From Methylomonas sp. (GTDB taxonomy: Bacteria; Pseudomonadota; Gammaproteobacteria; Methylococcales; Methylomonadaceae): a stretch of DNA of 35,509 nt. The notes under the pieces are model-generated. The model worked only from the letters and a program-made list of their open reading frames with translations. It was not told the DNA's origin and did no database searches. Both the position numbers and the translations under genes were made by a program. How positions within the stretch are numbered: position 1 is the first letter of the stretch; each line of letters starts with the position of its first letter. The stretch is taken from NCBI GenBank assembly GCA_026988155.1, contig JALSLW010000090.1, positions 1 to 35,509 of the forward strand. Direction: 5' to 3'. Positions 33,984 to 35,509 of this stretch are shown one piece after another.

Positions 33984-35321
33984 ATGATCTCTATGAAACA
34001 GATACCCGCATTTATAATTTCGTCCCTGCTACTCTTTTCAGCTCCGACCTTTGCAAGTTTTAAGTTTTGTCAAGGAAATAGTGGCGAAGAAGGGGGCAGC
34101 GACACTTTTCAACAGCAAATTCCATTACAGGGTATTGTTGAGGTTGGAGAACTGCCTTCCGGAATTTCTGGTGTAGAAATTTTTTTAACGTCTCCAGTTG
34201 ATATTGATATACAGCTCTATGACAAAGAGACAGGCAAAAAACTAATTCATTGGCCTAACGGCGTTCTGTCAGCCAGTGGCTACCAAAGCTTTGTTTACCA
34301 TAACACTCTAATTGAATGGTCAGGCTATAACGGCGATGGTACAGGTTTAGGAAATGAATATATAAAAATATCCAATAATAACGACCCGTCAGCACCAACA
34401 AGTCGCACTTTTATTATGAAAGCTTTTGGCTATAAAGCAGGTTTAGCTGATATCGATTATTCATGGAAGGGTGCAAGCTGCGATACAGCTAGCGGAAATG
34501 GTTCTTTTCAACAGCAAATTGTACAGAATGCAATCGTAACTGTGGGTGACATCCCCATTGGCATTAACAATTTGAATATCAAATTAAAATCTTCAACGGA
34601 TGTTGATATTCAGCTTTATGATGCAGATGATGGCAAGGCTATCATTGCATGGCCTAGCGGTCTTTTAAACGGAAGTACAACTCAGTCGCTAAGCTATCAA
34701 GGAATGAAGATTGAATGGTCTGGGTATAATGGCGACGGCAGTGGAGCTGGAAATGAATATATAAAAATTTCTGGAAAAACTACTAGAAACCTAACAATGA
34801 AAGCATTTGGCTACCATTCAGGAGCTGCTGCGGTCAACTATAGCTGGGGTGACAGCAATGACAACAGCGGAAATAATGAAGGAGGCGATTCACCGACAGG
34901 AGAAGAAGCAACGGTGAAATCCCAAATATTAAGTCTGATTAACAAAGCCCGCAGCCTGGGCAGAACTTGCGGAAGCACTTTTTATCCGGCAACTACTCCG
35001 CTTACATGGAACAGTAAGCTATATCAGGCAGCTTTAGGCCATTCCAATGATATGGCTACAAATAATTTCTTTTCCCATACGGGATCAGACGGAAAAAATG
35101 CTGGTTCACGAATCACTGCAGCAGGATATTCTTGGTTTACCTATGGAGAAAACATAGCCACTGGTTATTTTTCTGCTCAGAGTGTTATTGATGGCTGGCT
35201 GGCCAGCTCTGGGCACTGTAAAAACATTATGAACCCTTCTGTAACCAATGTAGCGGCGGCTAGAGCTACCGGGGGCCCTTATGGCATTTACTGGACGCAG
35301 GTGTTTGCGGCGGGCCAATAA
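33984..35321 (+). CDS. Secreted protein with two tandem beta-type repeats and a CAP/SCP domain
   Basis: 445 residues. A Sec signal peptide covers about 1-24 (I-I-S-S-L-L-L-F-S-A-P-T-F-A). Two repeats (about 41-161 and 174-288) share F-Q-Q-Q-I, D-I-Q-L-Y-D, I-E-W-S-G-Y-N-G-D-G, G-N-E-Y-I-K-I-S and M-K-A-F-G-Y; each is preceded by a Cys (29 and 166). A Gly/Asn/Asp/Ser linker (about 289-310) leads to a CAP domain (311-445): G-H-S-N-D-M with His353, F-F-S-H, G-E-N-I-A with Glu389, S-G-H-C-K-N-I-M with His411, and Y-W-T-Q-V-F. These are the conserved CAP cavity residues. CAP proteins are usually extracellular with varied, mostly unknown activities in bacteria. The repeats look like beta-sandwich domains similar to pre-peptidase C-terminal modules. 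The start could also be the ATG at 33993; neither has a clear ribosome site. Confidence 0.9.
   Translation: MISMKQIPAFIISSLLLFSAPTFASFKFCQGNSGEEGGSDTFQQQIPLQGIVEVGELPSGISGVEIFLTSPVDIDIQLYDKETGKKLIHWPNGVLSASGYQSFVYHNTLIEWSGYNGDGTGLGNEYIKISNNNDPSAPTSRTFIMKAFGYKAGLADIDYSWKGASCDTASGNGSFQQQIVQNAIVTVGDIPIGINNLNIKLKSSTDVDIQLYDADDGKAIIAWPSGLLNGSTTQSLSYQGMKIEWSGYNGDGSGAGNEYIKISGKTTRNLTMKAFGYHSGAAAVNYSWGDSNDNSGNNEGGDSPTGEEATVKSQILSLINKARSLGRTCGSTFYPATTPLTWNSKLYQAALGHSNDMATNNFFSHTGSDGKNAGSRITAAGYSWFTYGENIATGYFSAQSVIDGWLASSGHCKNIMNPSVTNVAAARATGGPYGIYWTQVFAAGQ
34104..34847 (+). repeat. Tandem duplication within the CAP-domain protein gene
   Basis: Two copies of a unit of about 120 residues with a period of 133 codons. 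A 20-base stretch (GGAAATGAATATATAAAAAT) is identical at 34350-34369 and 34749-34768, exactly 399 bp apart, and the flanking codons differ mostly at third positions. The duplication is therefore internal and moderately old. Confidence 0.85.
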
Positions 35322-35439
35322 ATTTATTAAAACATGTGCTATATTTTCTTCAAAAAATTAACGCAAGAACCAGGTGCAATAGTAGTTGGACGAAGCCGCT
35401 AACGCGGAGAAAAGAACCACCACGCCGGTAATTAAAGTT

Positions 35440-35508
35440 GTAACCTCACTTCCTTCTATTCGCATAGGAAGGTAACCTGCAAGCTCATTAAACTAACAAT
35501 GAGGTTAC
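35440..35508. repeat. Inverted repeat with nested hairpin at the right edge
   Basis: GTAACCTCA (35440-35448) is matched by TGAGGTTAC (35500-35508). Between them are a hairpin CTTCCT/AGGAAG (35449-35454 with 35466-35471) and a third GGTAACC copy (35471-35477). It could be an intergenic repeat or small mobile-element end cut by the window; copies elsewhere cannot be checked here. The rest of 35322-35439 shows no gene. Confidence 0.5.
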
Positions 35509-35509
35509 G

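Overview
The window reads as chromosomal DNA of an AT-rich gammaproteobacterium, most likely a methane or methanol oxidiser (Methylococcales-like). Three things support this. The order mutL-miaA-hfq-hflX-hflK-hflC-hisZ-purA is a gammaproteobacterial housekeeping block. SdhE/YgfX, YgfZ and a four-subunit succinate dehydrogenase are proteobacterial. A two-subunit NAD-linked formate dehydrogenase of the methylotroph FDH1 type lies beside quinoprotein-relay genes (SoxYZ-like carrier and metallohydrolase), and pabB is coupled to an amino-acid-kinase-family gene of the methanofuran/H4MPT type. Species placement is inference.

Left part (1-14.7 kb, all minus strand): a truncated membrane-anchored FNR-type reductase at the edge, then (in transcription order from the right) ychF, an elongator-type CAT-anticodon tRNA under a consensus sigma-70 promoter, and a long run pabB - kinase - DUF2959 - mutL - miaA - hfq - hflX - hflK - hflC - hisZ - purA. 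The first five of these overlap or abut, so translational coupling is likely. An extended -10 promoter, a roughly 145-nt leader and a 42-codon ORF sit in front of pabB. A terminator-shaped hairpin splits hflC from hisZ.

Middle (14.7-25 kb): sdhC-sdhD-sdhA-sdhB ends in a strong terminator. It is followed on the same strand by sdhE-ygfX-HDOD-diguanylate cyclase, which links SDH maturation to regulatory-type genes. Divergent from sdh are ygfZ and a second HDOD gene. mobA-fdhD (molybdenum cofactor and formate dehydrogenase maturation) is head-to-head with a DUF302 lipoprotein gene, with one base between the start codons, and a second Cys-rich lipoprotein follows.

Right part (25-35.5 kb): a LysR regulator - metallohydrolase - SoxYZ-like carrier operon (minus) diverges from the formate dehydrogenase operon (plus) across a 206-230 bp region with a perfect T-N11-A palindrome. 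fdhD and mobA a few kb away would serve the same enzyme. A 730-bp gene-poor stretch holds a terminator and decayed coding remnants. The last gene encodes a secreted protein with two tandem beta-rich repeats and a C-terminal CAP/SCP domain, and an inverted-repeat structure marks the right edge.

No CRISPR array, rRNA, intact insertion sequence or phage was seen. Most genes are conserved families. The less expected signals are the pabB leader, the SDH-maturation/HDOD/GGDEF operon, the relay genes beside formate dehydrogenase, and the repeat-CAP protein.
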